A stretch of DNA of 64,000 nucleotides from CAVVGZ01 sp963747965 (GCA_963747965.1 CAVVGZ010000008.1:248001-312000), one strand, 5' to 3'; numbered from the stretch's first letter, positions 1 through 9,880 are shown. The notes: a model not told the origin generated them from the letters alone. Program-made: numbers and translations.

Positions 1-1479
1 TGTGGATCATGCTCCAATCGGCACGGGGGAAAAATACCGGGATTTTCAAAGAATGGCTCAAGCATTGGGCACCCTACCTGGTAGTGCTGATCATATTTGC
101 CAGCTGGCGTTTTTTCCTGTATCCCCGGCTTTTGGCAGGGGAGGATGAAAACCAGGTGCTCTTCCTCGGCAGCCTGATTTCCTCACCGGTCAGCGCTGTC
201 TTGCAGATGGGCCAACGAATTCTGCAGGACGGGATCCATTTATTCATGTTTGTATGGGCAAACACGATTCTCCCGGAGACAATCGAATTGAATGCCAGGG
301 CCACCCTGTTCTCCTGGTTCCTGGGCCTGGCCGCCGCCGTTATCCTGGTCTGGTATGATCGGGCCAGCCGGCCAATTGCTTCTGACCAGGTTCCGCATGA
401 GGATAATTTTTACAGTCAGGCAGCCCTGCTTGGACTATTGGGCATCCTGCTGGGTGGTCTGCCGGTTTGGATCACAGAGCGCCAGGTGATTGTTGGCATG
501 TGGTCAGACCGTTTCGCCCTGGCGCCAATGCTCGGGGCTGTTGTGCTGGTTGTCGTGCTGGTGGACTGGTTCATTCAGGACCGGCAGCGCAGTGCAATCC
601 TGCTGGCGGTTCTGGCCGGTTTATCAATAGCCGTCAATATCCGGAATACCAATAAATACCGCCTCAACTGGGATATTCAACGTGATTATTATTGGCAGAT
701 GATCTGGCGGGCTCCCGCTCTCCAGCCCGGGACTGCAATTCTGGGACCCAAGTATCCTTTCGGCCTGGTGGCAGATTATTCGGTCGCCTATGCATTCAAT
801 ATAATATATGCGGATAAATTTGATGTCAAAAACACACCGTACTGGTTCCTGGCCGGACCCTGGGATATTGCCAAAGATGATCCTGCGCTGCTGGCCGGAA
901 TCCCCATCAAGGACAAACTCCGTAACGTAGCCTTCAACAGCACAACCCTGGACAGCCTGGGGGTGGGCTATAAACCCGGGCGCGGCTGTCTGCTGGTGTT
1001 GGACCCCGTTTATCAGCTCGCCCCTCAAATCACTCCAGAAGAGGCAACCCTGTTTCCAATCTCCCATCCGACAGCAAATTCTTGCCGCCGCCGGGATGGA
1101 TTTCAACCCTTCGATGCGGATTTTTGGGAAAGAACCCCCTCATGACTGGTGCTACTTTTTCCAGAAAGCAGACCTGGCCCGCCAGAACGGGGACTGGCAG
1201 AAAATCGTTGATTTGGCTCAGGAGGCTGCACAATTGGATCTTAAGCCGGCTTACAGCCCCGAATTGCTGCCCTTCATTGAAGCATATGTCCATCTGGGAA
1301 ATTGGGAGCAGGCAGTGGCTGCCACCATTCAAGCTAACCAGATCACCGCAAAAAGTCAGCCATTCTTATGTGCCGCCTGGGATAGATTTAAAAATCAGCC
1401 TGGTGCATCCTCAGCAATGATGGATGCCCATCAACAAATTCAACAAACCCTGTTATGTAATACTCCTGGCGGGGAATAA
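1..1479 (+). CDS. Polytopic membrane protein, C-terminal part, frameshifted
   Basis: The frame is open from the window edge, so the true N-terminus lies upstream. The visible part has about seven hydrophobic segments (roughly bases 70-640) followed by a soluble domain. The first frame ends at 1145, but the frame used from about 1070 to 1479 continues naturally (...FGKEPPHDWCYFFQKADL...), a TPR-like helical tail with aromatic and charged repeats. I read this as one protein interrupted by a one-base indel near 1066-1075. Function is unknown. The layout of many membrane spans plus a soluble tail resembles GT-C-type glycosyltransferase-like membrane proteins, but no catalytic motif is visible in this part. 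The gene converges with plsC. Confidence 0.6.
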
Positions 1480-1546
1480 AAAAGAGGATCTCCTGCCCGG
1501 TTTAAAGGTCCAGGCCGTGGTATCAGGGGAATTAATCGATTCAGAA

Positions 1547-2218
1547 TTACCCGGATGGTCCCTTTGTCAGCAGTTCTTTAAGGCGTGGATGATCCGCATA
1601 AAAACCATGATACCTTTCCGGCAGCAGGACGGCAATACGGCACATCATTTCATCCGTATAACGCTGCAGATCTTCCTCGCGGTTATCCTTGCTGAGCGGG
1701 GGCAATACAAAAGGCTCTCCATAGCTAACCTTGATGTGCGGACGGCGTAGTTTTTTCAATTGATTAACTGCTGTGTCTGTGCCGCTGATTCCTGCCGGGA
1801 CAACCGCTACCCCGGTCTTCACCGCAATCAATACGGTTCCGGATTTACCTTCCAGAAGTTTCCCGGTCGTGCTGCGCGTACCTTCCGGCGCAACTCCCAG
1901 GCAGCCGCCTTGTTTAAGATAGGCTATCGCCTCCCGAAATGCCGAAAAATCCGCTCTTGAACGGTCAATCCATATTGCCCCGCCTTGCTCACTGAACCAG
2001 CGCATCATCGGATTTTCCAGGTATTTATCGGCCACCAGCGGACGAATATCCGGCCGGTTTGGTACAATCCCCAACAAGGGAATATCGAATCGGCTCATAT
2101 GGTTGGTTGCCAGAATGACTGCCCCTTTTGCCGGCAGATGCTGCGGGTTTTCAAATTCGACCCGCGTAAGGGCATTCATGATGCGATTTACAAAAGTGAG
2201 AAAGCGTTCACGTTTCAT
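1547..2218 (-). CDS. plsC: 1-acyl-sn-glycerol-3-phosphate acyltransferase (PlsC family)
   Basis: Transfers an acyl group to lysophosphatidate (or a related acceptor) at the cytoplasmic membrane in phospholipid synthesis. The acyltransferase signature is visible: NHMSRFD (His about 40, Asp about 45, the HX4D motif) and PEGTRS (Glu about 112). At 223 aa it has normal length. The start is the ATG at 2218, preceded by GGAGG five bases upstream, rather than the longer frame beginning at 2230. It lies 17 bases downstream of the PrsW-like gene in the same direction, so it is probably the last gene of that transcript. The acyl acceptor cannot be determined from sequence. Confidence 0.9.
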   Translation of the reverse strand: MKRERFLTFVNRIMNALTRVEFENPQHLPAKGAVILATNHMSRFDIPLLGIVPNRPDIRPLVADKYLENPMMRWFSEQGGAIWIDRSRADFSAFREAIAYLKQGGCLGVAPEGTRSTTGKLLEGKSGTVLIAVKTGVAVVPAGISGTDTAVNQLKKLRRPHIKVSYGEPFVLPPLSKDNREEDLQRYTDEMMCRIAVLLPERYHGFYADHPRLKELLTKGPSG

Positions 2219-2235
2219 ATAAGCCTCCAAATAGT

Positions 2236-3438
2236 CTAAACCGCCCGCATGCGGCTATTCATCCTTATCAATAACAGGAACATTAATACCGCAAACACAA
2301 CCAATGCATAGGCACCAACCTGGCCCAGGCGGGATACAATTTCCATCCATCCGATGGGTGATTCTTCAAGATAGGCAGAAAATCCGACCAGGACCCCAAA
2401 TGTATTCCATAGACCATGCAAAAATACCGCCAGCAAAATGGCAAGCCCCGGTTGGATCATCTTGTGGCTGCGCCAGGCAGACACCATACCCCACCCAACC
2501 AGACCGGAGGCAACCGTGTGCAGCAATCCTGTACCCAGGCGTGCCAGTACCACCTCGGTCCAACCATCCAGGAAAGGAGTGCCAAACAAACCCAGGCTCT
2601 CCAAAAAAGCAAAGATGCCGCCGCAAATCAACCCTGCTTCGAAACCTTCTGAGGGTTTAAGACCTTTCCCGGCAAAAAACCATAGGGCAGACGGTTTAAG
2701 CAATTCTTCTATCAAAGGGATAAAAACTGCCGCTACAGCCAGGACAATCACCAATACCCACGGGTTACTCAGTACCGGTTTTAAAGCATTGGTAACGACC
2801 TCCGAATCGATTGGATTATTTTGAATTTGCTGGCCGAGTCGTGTAATTTCTCGCAGGATTTCCGGTTGGCCAGCCATCCAGAGCAGGAACATAACAATAA
2901 TGAATCCAATCAGCATCATTTCGGCAAAAAGGATCAGGAAAGGATTTACAATCACACCGTAACTGATTAATCCCCAATCTCGCCTTGCCTGCTTTGCGCT
3001 GATTTTTTTACGTCCTACCTCGACAAACCAGAATATAGGGATGCCGACCACCACCGCTTGCAGGGGAGGCAGGATCAACCAGTTAAATCCAGACACATCC
3101 GAAACAAATTGTCCAAATATCACCAGCAGCGGCCAGACCATCATTAACCAGTTGGCCACTCTTGCTGATGGAGGCAGCTTCCATTTGGGTAGCGGCAGGG
3201 ATAGCAACCGGGAACAAGCGAATACCATGCTCGGGAAAATCAGGATGGCTATGAAAACAAATGTCCAGGCTAACGAAAAAATCGGGAACAAACCCTCGGA
3301 CTGAAATTCACCTTGCAGAAGGGTAATAATCCCCATAAAGAATAAGCCTGATGCAGCAGTCAGCGCTCCTAAGAAAACCGGCACGCTGACTGCAAGAATT
3401 ACAATGGATGAAGTTGATACGCTTGATGAGCGCTGCAC
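2236..3438 (-). CDS. PrsW-family intramembrane protease-like protein
   Basis: A 400-aa membrane protein with about nine hydrophobic segments. The core carries the PrsW/CPBP-type motifs in order: IEELLK (two adjacent Glu), GGIFAFLES, LHTVASG and LHGLWN. In the family, conserved Glu and His residues form the active site inside the membrane, and PrsW proteins cleave membrane-anchored anti-sigma factors. A substrate here is unknown. The apparent start is GTG at 3438, directly after the TAA of the upstream lipoprotein gene, suggesting translational coupling. The exact start is uncertain because no strong ribosome site is seen. Confidence 0.8.
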   Translation of the reverse strand: MQRSSSVSTSSIVILAVSVPVFLGALTAASGLFFMGIITLLQGEFQSEGLFPIFSLAWTFVFIAILIFPSMVFACSRLLSLPLPKWKLPPSARVANWLMMVWPLLVIFGQFVSDVSGFNWLILPPLQAVVVGIPIFWFVEVGRKKISAKQARRDWGLISYGVIVNPFLILFAEMMLIGFIIVMFLLWMAGQPEILREITRLGQQIQNNPIDSEVVTNALKPVLSNPWVLVIVLAVAAVFIPLIEELLKPSALWFFAGKGLKPSEGFEAGLICGGIFAFLESLGLFGTPFLDGWTEVVLARLGTGLLHTVASGLVGWGMVSAWRSHKMIQPGLAILLAVFLHGLWNTFGVLVGFSAYLEESPIGWMEIVSRLGQVGAYALVVFAVLMFLLLIRMNSRMRAV

Positions 3439-4731
3439 TTACTTCGCCTCAATCACCACATCCTGGATTACATCCCCTGGGGGTAAATCACCCCCGGCTT
3501 CTGGATTCCGCGCAGTTAATTTTTCAGCCACGTCCATACCATCTATAACCTTGGCAAAAATGGTGTACTGCCCATCCAGATCCGGCAGTGCATCAAAAGT
3601 GATGAAGAACTGGCTGCCGTTGGTATTGGCGCCTGAATTTGCCATTCCTACCATACCGGGAGCATCATATTTCAGATCCATGCTGATTTCGTTGTCATAG
3701 ACATAACCGGGTTCACCCATTCCTGTACCGCTGGGATCGCCGGATTGCGCCACGAATCCAGGCAGCACACGGTGAAAGGTGACATTGTCAAACCAGTCGT
3801 TTTGCGCCAGGTAGACAAAACTGTTCACAGTGACCGGAGCCGCATCCGTTAATAACTCCAGGACTATGTCCCCTTTATCTGTCTTTAGCGTGGCGGTATA
3901 GCTTTTCCCGGGTTCAATCACATCAGGCGGGCATTCTGTGAACTGCCGGTCTTCCAATCCAACCAGTTTCAAAACTCCTTCCAGGCTGGCGTAATCGCTC
4001 GGACTGAAAGGCTTATGGTTGTAAAGGGTGAAAGGTGTACCTGGTAGACCAATGGCAATGCCATTATCCTGGGCGTCTTTCACTTTCTTGACAATTTCCT
4101 CTGAGGTCAGGTCTTTCTTAAACTGCTCGCTGTCAAGGTCAAATTGGCTGGCCTTATCCATCAGCCAGGTTTCAAATTCTGCAGCAGGCAGGGGCGACCA
4201 ATTCTGTTGTTCGGAAAAGAGGAAATCCTTCATTTCGAAAAATTTTTCGAAATCCTGTTTACCGGCAGATTCCGCTGCCTGGGCAGCCAGTAATGCATTT
4301 CCGTGGCTGGGAAGAGGAAAATGACGAAATACAGTTCTTACTTCATCCGGGTGCTCCTCAAGCAGTCTGGTCATATTTGGTTCAAATAATGCGCAATAAG
4401 GGCACTGGAGATCGCTGTATACAATTAAGGTGACCGGAGCATCCTCGTTTCCCTGCACCCAGTCTCCATCTGTAACCTGCGGGATAAGTTTTAATATCTC
4501 GGGGTCAGGTTCGCTGCTGACTACCTGGCAGGCAGCCTCAACATCTTGCGGACTGGCGGTGCCGGCAGTGGCTTCTGTCGAACTCACCGCCGCAGATCCC
4601 TGGGTCGGTGTTGGCTCTGCCAGAGTCTCCGGGGACGCGCTGGGCTCAACTGCTGCCCCTTGACCTGCCGGGGAGCAGGCTGCCAGTATGATTACAACCA
4701 CTAAAAAAAAGACTACCTCTATACGCTTCAT
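3439..4731 (-). CDS. Lipoprotein fusing a DsbA-like thioredoxin domain to a cyclophilin peptidyl-prolyl isomerase
   Basis: A predicted extracytoplasmic folding catalyst. The N-terminus is a lipoprotein signal with the lipobox ending LAAC (Cys about 19), followed by a Ser/Thr/Pro/Ala-rich linker. Next comes a DsbA/DSBA-like thioredoxin domain with the redox motif CPYC (about 110-113), then a cyclophilin domain from about residue 280 (TDKGDIVLEL, FHRVLPGFVAQSGDP, GSQFFITF, signatures of cyclophilin-type isomerases). The start at 4731 is chosen because AAAGGAAG sits just upstream and the frame then begins directly with the signal peptide. The fusion joins disulfide exchange and proline isomerisation in one surface protein. 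It is followed without a gap by the PrsW-like gene. Confidence 0.88.
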   Translation of the reverse strand: MKRIEVVFFLVVVIILAACSPAGQGAAVEPSASPETLAEPTPTQGSAAVSSTEATAGTASPQDVEAACQVVSSEPDPEILKLIPQVTDGDWVQGNEDAPVTLIVYSDLQCPYCALFEPNMTRLLEEHPDEVRTVFRHFPLPSHGNALLAAQAAESAGKQDFEKFFEMKDFLFSEQQNWSPLPAAEFETWLMDKASQFDLDSEQFKKDLTSEEIVKKVKDAQDNGIAIGLPGTPFTLYNHKPFSPSDYASLEGVLKLVGLEDRQFTECPPDVIEPGKSYTATLKTDKGDIVLELLTDAAPVTVNSFVYLAQNDWFDNVTFHRVLPGFVAQSGDPSGTGMGEPGYVYDNEISMDLKYDAPGMVGMANSGANTNGSQFFITFDALPDLDGQYTIFAKVIDGMDVAEKLTARNPEAGGDLPPGDVIQDVVIEAK

Positions 4732-4816
4732 CATTCTTCCTTTCAACAACCTGTTATCGAAAGACCCATTCACTTTGGCGTCTTCCCTGATTATTAGCAA
4801 CCATAATGATTCTCTT

Positions 4817-5437
4817 CTATATTATTGGCAGGACTTTGGAAATTGTCTGGCAAATTTCTTCCAGGACAAGCTCTTTAGACCGGTTGGCATCAATGATACA
4901 CCAGCGTTGAGGATCCTGGTTGGCCATTTTCAAGTAACCCTGGCGTACCCGCCTGTGAAAATCCAGGGCATAATCATCCAGCCGGTTCCATTCTCCGCCC
5001 CCTCTGCGCCGGCGGGAAAGCCCCTCTTCAGCCTCAACATCCAGGTAAAGGGTTAAATCCGGCCACAGATCTCCTGTCGCAAAATTCAGCAAATTTTTTA
5101 GAAATTCAAGGTTTACCCCATGCCCGTAGCCCTGGTAAGCCAGTGTGGAGTCCGCATAGCGGTCGCTGATCACAATTTGACCTTGTTGCAAGCGAGGGCG
5201 GATGGCTTCCTCCACCAGCTGGGCGCGCGCCGCACAGAACAACAGGATTTCTGTGCGTGGGTGCATGCCTTTGTTTTTTAAATCTGCCAGGATGGAACGT
5301 ACCTGGTCACTTATTTCCGTTCCTCCCGGTTCACGGGTTGTGAAAACAGAATAGCCCCGCTGCCGGATAAATTCCGCCAGGGGGTTCATCTGGGAACTTT
5401 TCCCGCTGCCATCCGGACCCTCCAAAGTTATAAACAA
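4817..5437 (-). CDS. tmk: Thymidylate kinase
   Basis: Phosphorylates dTMP to dTDP in the cytoplasm. Visible motifs are the P-loop EGPDGSGKSSQ at the N-terminus, the DRY motif (ISDRYADSTLAYQG) and the lid region RRRRGGGEWNR. The frame is open to 5590, but the family normally begins two or three residues before FITLEG. The TTG at 5437 gives exactly that N-terminus and a normal 206 aa. No ATG is in frame near it, and the only upstream ATG codons in this frame lie inside the ycf45-like gene. The start is therefore inferred. The gene immediately follows the R3H ATPase gene in the same direction. Confidence 0.88.
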   Translation of the reverse strand: MFITLEGPDGSGKSSQMNPLAEFIRQRGYSVFTTREPGGTEISDQVRSILADLKNKGMHPRTEILLFCAARAQLVEEAIRPRLQQGQIVISDRYADSTLAYQGYGHGVNLEFLKNLLNFATGDLWPDLTLYLDVEAEEGLSRRRRGGGEWNRLDDYALDFHRRVRQGYLKMANQDPQRWCIIDANRSKELVLEEICQTISKVLPII

Positions 5438-5465
5438 AACTTGTTCAACCTGTTCATTTTTTATA

Positions 5466-7124
5466 TTATTCCCGGAAGATGCGCACTCGACGGTTGGGTT
5501 CCTGGCCATATGAATGGGATACAAGCTGGGCCTGGCGTGCCATTTCATGTTGCACACGGCGGATCGCCGCCGATGCCGGCGGCAGGTCAACCCAATGTTC
5601 CCCGTTTAATACGGCTTCAATTGCCTTACTGGTCCGGTTTGTGATTTGGTCTTCCTGGTTTTTCGGCTGGGGATAAACTGGTCCTGGGTCTGAGCGCAGG
5701 TTAAAAATCTCAACCAGTGACTGCTCAATTTGATTGATGGTGTTTGCCCGCAGCACGTATATTGGCATCCTGCGCTGCTCAGCCTCAACCAGCACACGCT
5801 GGCGTTTTCGATAGTATGGACGGAGGGTCATCAAAATATCCGCATCCCCGATATCATTCACCAGGATTACCGGCACACCCAAATGCTTGGCGGCCTGGCT
5901 CAACCGGTTGCGGGCAACGCCGTATGGATAAATCCGGATCGGACTGAGAGGTCCGTTGTAAGTCTCCGGGGTAAAAGCCAGATCATCATTTTCTTCCGGA
6001 GTGGATGTCACCGGGTAGGTTGTTTTTTGTATAGATGGACTTGTATAAGATGACCCGCCGTTGCTCGTCCGGCGCATTCCCGTTGATTGTGGTCGGGATG
6101 TCCCGGCACTCTTCTCAACATGAATCGTCCCCGCTTCATCCAGGTATCGGATTTCCGGCTGTAAGGGTATTCCCCGCACCAGCATATCAACCGCTTCAGC
6201 AACATCAGGGTGTACCAGCAGGCGGTCCCGCTCCTGGATTTCAATGAGTACATCAAAAGTCGGAGCAGACCGGCGCTCCAAAACCGTCTTCTGCGTTCCC
6301 CGCCGGCGTGCTTCTTCATCAGAAAGGGTTACAGACTCAATCCCCCCTACCAGGTCAGAAAGCGTGGGGTTGATCAGCAGGTTTTCAAGGGTACGCCCGT
6401 GCGCTGTTCCAATCAGCTGAACACCCCGCTCCGCAATCGTCCGTGCAGCAGCAGCTTCTAATTCGCGGCCTATTTCATCAATGACAATCACTTCCGGATT
6501 ATGGTTCTCCACAGCCTCGATCATGACTTCATGCTGCAAAGATGGCATTGAAACTTGCATACGCCGTGCTCTGCCCACTGCCGGGTGGGGCACATCGCCA
6601 TCCCCGCCAATTTCATTTGAGGTGTCCACAATCACGACCCTGTATTTTTCAGCCAGAATTCGGGCGGCTTCCCGCAGCATTGTGGTTTTTCCAATGCCGG
6701 GTTTACCGAGAATTAATACACTCTTTCCGGATTCAATTAAATCCTGGATGATATCAATTGTTCCGTACACCGCCCGCCCAACCCGGCAGGTAAGACCGAC
6801 AATATGGGCACGCCGGTTTCGTATGGCAGATATGCGGTGCAATGTCCTTTCAAGGCCTGCCCGGTTATCAGCATCGAATTCACCAATACGTGCCACCAGG
6901 TACTCAATATCCTCACGGGTAATCTCTTCCTGGGTCAGTACAATTTCCTGGTCCACAAATCGGGCCACAGGCAAGCGCCCCAGGTCAAGGATAATCTCTA
7001 ATAAATTATCTGAATTATTCGCCTCTATTGCTGCTTGCGCAATTTTTGGGGGGAATACTTGCATTAATGCCTGTAAATCGTCCGTTATTCGGCGATGTGC
7101 GGTTGTTTTCAACTTTTCACTCAT
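5466..7124 (-). CDS. Ycf45/SpoIIIAA-like AAA ATPase with C-terminal R3H domain
   Basis: A cytoplasmic P-loop ATPase related to SpoIIIAA and plastid/cyanobacterial Ycf45. The Walker A is GKPGIGKT (about 140-147), followed by VDTSNEIGGDGD, the Walker B VIVIDEIGRE and an arginine-rich sensor region. A Ser/Thr-rich linker leads to a second domain and a C-terminal R3H single-stranded nucleic-acid-binding segment (the RRVQHEMA helix near the end). Length is 552 aa from the ATG at 7124; a GTG at 7145 would add seven residues. Binding of ssDNA or RNA is expected from the R3H domain, but the biological role is not established. It precedes tmk. Confidence 0.85.
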   Translation of the reverse strand: MSEKLKTTAHRRITDDLQALMQVFPPKIAQAAIEANNSDNLLEIILDLGRLPVARFVDQEIVLTQEEITREDIEYLVARIGEFDADNRAGLERTLHRISAIRNRRAHIVGLTCRVGRAVYGTIDIIQDLIESGKSVLILGKPGIGKTTMLREAARILAEKYRVVIVDTSNEIGGDGDVPHPAVGRARRMQVSMPSLQHEVMIEAVENHNPEVIVIDEIGRELEAAAARTIAERGVQLIGTAHGRTLENLLINPTLSDLVGGIESVTLSDEEARRRGTQKTVLERRSAPTFDVLIEIQERDRLLVHPDVAEAVDMLVRGIPLQPEIRYLDEAGTIHVEKSAGTSRPQSTGMRRTSNGGSSYTSPSIQKTTYPVTSTPEENDDLAFTPETYNGPLSPIRIYPYGVARNRLSQAAKHLGVPVILVNDIGDADILMTLRPYYRKRQRVLVEAEQRRMPIYVLRANTINQIEQSLVEIFNLRSDPGPVYPQPKNQEDQITNRTSKAIEAVLNGEHWVDLPPASAAIRRVQHEMARQAQLVSHSYGQEPNRRVRIFRE

Positions 7125-7213
7125 AATTTGTTTATTATAAAGCACCCATCTAAAAGTAATGTTAAAGTTGGATTAATGGTTATCCAGCCAAATTTTAATC
7201 CTGGCCCCTATCA

Positions 7214-8137
7214 TTACCTGGGCTCATGATTTGGATCCATTTGGATTCCGGCGATTGGGACTGTTGGTTCGGTCTTTGGATTAGTTTCTATTACTGCCCG
7301 CCGCTCATTGGTAACGGGTACGCGCTGGTAAGATGCCAGGTGTTTTATCAATAAAACCTGTCGAGGAGAAATTTCCCAGTTTTCTTCAGATAGGTATTTT
7401 TCCATCCAGGACTGGTATGAGCGGATTACAAGATAAAATGCCCGTTTAGGAGAGAGCATAACCTTATGAACCAGACAGCGCAGCAATAATTCAGTATCTT
7501 GTGCGTCGGGATGGATGATCGGTTGGACGACATCCCCAATTGGACCGGATTTATGAAATGCAAAAGCGACAGTTTCGCCTTCCTGAATGCAAACCCAGCC
7601 TTGCAGAGCACCAGGAGGAAGGGGTTCGGTCCCCTGAACGAGAGGCGGCACCAGTGACTGGTAGAGATTTCTCACACCGATTCCATTTCGAGAGGATATT
7701 GGGGTCCAGGAAAAGTCATCTTCCTGACAGGTAATAACATTGCCTGTCCTGCGAAAGACATGCTGGTGGGTATAGACAGAATAACCGCACTTCCTGAAAA
7801 TTTCAAAAGCCTGGCTGTCCTCCTCCAGGTCTGCCAACAGGCTCAGGATGCCGCAGTTGCCAGCTTCTATTGCCAGCCCATCCAGCAGGTGGGTTGTTTC
7901 ATTGCAGTCAATATCTTCTTCTGGAAGGATAAAGGAAAGGTGTGCAGAACGCTCCCCGCGGATAACGCGGACCCTTCCTATGCGGTCTTTTTTATTATTG
8001 GATCCCGGTGCGACAGCGGTAATTGATTCCTCTGCTGATCCCAGGTTCTGCATGAGCGCGCCAACATTAACCGGGTTACCGCAAGTCAACATTTGGGTGC
8101 TGTCCAAACACAGTACTTGGTTGCGATGGCGGATCAA
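7214..8137 (-). CDS. GNAT-like acetyltransferase, start uncertain
   Basis: About 307 aa. Residues 90-135 (LLDGLAIEAG...AFEIFRKCGYSVYTHQHVFRR) resemble the acetyl-CoA-binding helix and the GF-x-x-Y strand of the GNAT fold, and a second alpha/beta half follows. The substrate is unknown. The first usable codon in the frame is TTG at 8137, but the frame stays open upstream into the end of pdxT and gives plausible sequence (AWYDLYNLIRHRN). The real start may therefore overlap pdxT and use a rare codon. The gene follows pdxST in the same direction, but a link to vitamin B6 is not implied. Confidence 0.55.
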   Translation of the reverse strand: MIRHRNQVLCLDSTQMLTCGNPVNVGALMQNLGSAEESITAVAPGSNNKKDRIGRVRVIRGERSAHLSFILPEEDIDCNETTHLLDGLAIEAGNCGILSLLADLEEDSQAFEIFRKCGYSVYTHQHVFRRTGNVITCQEDDFSWTPISSRNGIGVRNLYQSLVPPLVQGTEPLPPGALQGWVCIQEGETVAFAFHKSGPIGDVVQPIIHPDAQDTELLLRCLVHKVMLSPKRAFYLVIRSYQSWMEKYLSEENWEISPRQVLLIKHLASYQRVPVTNERRAVIETNPKTEPTVPIAGIQMDPNHEPR

Positions 8138-8157
8138 ATTATAAAGATCATACCAGG

Positions 8158-8751
8158 CTATCGTTCGGATTGTGATATTACTGACTCCAAAAAGTAACGG
8201 TGAAACCGGTCATCACCGCTTAATTCCGGGTGGAAGGACGTTGCCAGCAATTTATTTTGCCGGGCAGCTACGATGGATCCGTCTTCAAGCGTAAGGATGA
8301 CCTTGGCCTTCCCATACACGTTCTGAATGATCGGGGCGCGGATAAAAACTGCCCGGAATGGCCTTCCATTCAGATCCATTGTTTTCAGAAAAGGAACTTC
8401 CAGGGCAATTTCAAAACTATCCACCTGCCGGCCAAATGCATTGCGAGAAACCTGGATATCCATTAAACCCAGTATTGGCTGGTCCCGTTGAATATCTTTG
8501 GCAAGCAAAATCGCCCCGGCACAGGTTCCCCAGATTGCTTTTTCTTTGCCAAAGCGAATTAAGGGCTCAATAAGTCCAAAATCCTGCGCCAGTTTTCCAA
8601 TTGTTGTCGATTCGCCACCCGGAATAATTAAACCATCCAAACCCAGCAGGTGATCCGGTAGGCGAACCTGGGTAGCTTCAACCCCAAGGTTTTTCAACAT
8701 CAATTGGTGCTCTAAAAAATCTCCCTGTAAAGCAAGAACACCAATTTTCAT
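8158..8751 (-). CDS. pdxT: Pyridoxal 5'-phosphate synthase, glutaminase subunit PdxT
   Basis: Hydrolyses glutamine and channels ammonia to PdxS for pyridoxal phosphate synthesis. Class I glutamine amidotransferase features are visible: PGGEST (oxyanion region), the nucleophile Cys77 in GTCAGA, and the His/Glu pair in SFHPEL near the C-terminus. Length is 197 aa from the ATG at 8751, close to family length. A TTG at 8766 is disfavoured because it would overlap pdxS. It lies eight bases after the pdxS stop, so the two are co-transcribed. Confidence 0.95.
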   Translation of the reverse strand: MKIGVLALQGDFLEHQLMLKNLGVEATQVRLPDHLLGLDGLIIPGGESTTIGKLAQDFGLIEPLIRFGKEKAIWGTCAGAILLAKDIQRDQPILGLMDIQVSRNAFGRQVDSFEIALEVPFLKTMDLNGRPFRAVFIRAPIIQNVYGKAKVILTLEDGSIVAARQNKLLATSFHPELSGDDRFHRYFLESVISQSER

Positions 8752-8759
8752 GGACGAGC

Positions 8760-9647
8760 TTACCAACCTCTCCCGGCCATGAGTTCCGCATCCAGCATCG
8801 CGGAAATCTGGCGTCCAACCATCGCTTCCCCCAGGTTCCGGCTAACCTCGGCCAGGATATCGGCGTCCTGGTAATGCGTGGTCGCTTTTACAATGGCTGC
8901 CGCTCGCTTGGCTGGATCGCCGGATTTGAAAATACCAGATCCAACAAACACACCATCCACACCCAGCTGCATCATCAGGGCTGCATCAGCAGGAGTAGCT
9001 ATCCCTCCGGCGGCGAAATTCACTACCGGTAAACCACCAAGTTTTTTGGTCTCCATAACCAGCTCGTATGGAGCGCCCAGGTTCTTGGCATAGGCCATTA
9101 ACTCTTCATCTGGCATATTCTGCAGGGCGCGAATCGCACCCAGAACTGTCCGGGCGTGCCTGACCGCCTCAACCACATCCCCAGTCCCAGCCTCTCCTTT
9201 GGTCCGGATCATAGCCGCCCCTTCACCAATCCGGCGCAGGGCTTCACCCAGGTTCCGGCACCCGCATACGAAAGGAACTTTGAACAGGTGCTTGTTGACA
9301 TGGTGTTCTTCATCCGCGGGAGTTAATACCTCAGACTCATCAATATAATCAATCCCAATCGCTTCCAGGATCTGCGCTTCTACAAAATGACCAATACGGC
9401 ATTTAGCCATAACCGGGATGGAGACAGCGTCCATGATTTTCAGAATGATATCCGGGTCGCTCATCCGGGCTACCCCGCCATCTGCACGGATATCTGCAGG
9501 CACGCGTTCGAGCGCCATCACAGCTACTGCACCGGCATCCTCAGCAATTTTTGCATGTTCCGGGGTAACTACATCCATAATCACCCCGCCCTTTAACATC
9601 TGGGCTAAACCTTTTTTTACATTAAAGGTAGCAATTTCTTTATCCAT
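8760..9647 (-). CDS. pdxS: Pyridoxal 5'-phosphate synthase subunit PdxS
   Basis: A (beta/alpha)8-barrel synthase that makes pyridoxal phosphate from ribose 5-phosphate, glyceraldehyde 3-phosphate and ammonia delivered by PdxT. The whole chain reads as Pdx[32 protein letters not shown] (lysine region), RTKGEAGTG phosphate loop, and [17 protein letters not shown]. Length is 295 aa from the ATG at 9647, which has GGAGG six bases upstream. It is the first gene of a pdxST pair. No riboswitch or clear promoter could be recognised in the 230 bases upstream. Confidence 0.97.
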   Translation of the reverse strand: MDKEIATFNVKKGLAQMLKGGVIMDVVTPEHAKIAEDAGAVAVMALERVPADIRADGGVARMSDPDIILKIMDAVSIPVMAKCRIGHFVEAQILEAIGIDYIDESEVLTPADEEHHVNKHLFKVPFVCGCRNLGEALRRIGEGAAMIRTKGEAGTGDVVEAVRHARTVLGAIRALQNMPDEELMAYAKNLGAPYELVMETKKLGGLPVVNFAAGGIATPADAALMMQLGVDGVFVGSGIFKSGDPAKRAAAIVKATTHYQDADILAEVSRNLGEAMVGRQISAMLDAELMAGRGW

Positions 9648-9801
9648 AACAACCTCCAAATTTCAATAAAAATCCAATTTCACCCTGATTTTACCATGCC
9701 TGCAGGTTTCTTTCATCCCTGCCTCACACGTAGTGGTCTTCACCGGCCAGAATGGCTTTAAACAATAAATTCAAGTGACAATAATTCCATTTATAAAAGC
9801 A

Positions 9802-9847
9802 GAATCCAACCTGATTAACTGATTCGAAAATAATTGGGGTTGGATTC
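9802..9847 (-). terminator. Inverted repeat downstream of the LysM gene, weak terminator
   Basis: A perfect 10-base inverted repeat (GAATCCAACC at 9802-9811 and its complement at 9838-9847) separated by 26 bases. On the minus strand it is followed by a short T-rich stretch (TCTGCTTTTATAAA). It lies after the LysM gene and before pdxS, so it may separate their transcripts. The large loop makes this tentative. Confidence 0.35.
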
Positions 9848-9880
9848 GTTATTAAACAGGATATTCAGGGTTTACAAAAC

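Noticed and set aside
9660..9880. Riboswitch upstream of pdxS
   Set aside because: No recognisable conserved structure was found; only a terminator-like inverted repeat of the preceding gene is visible.
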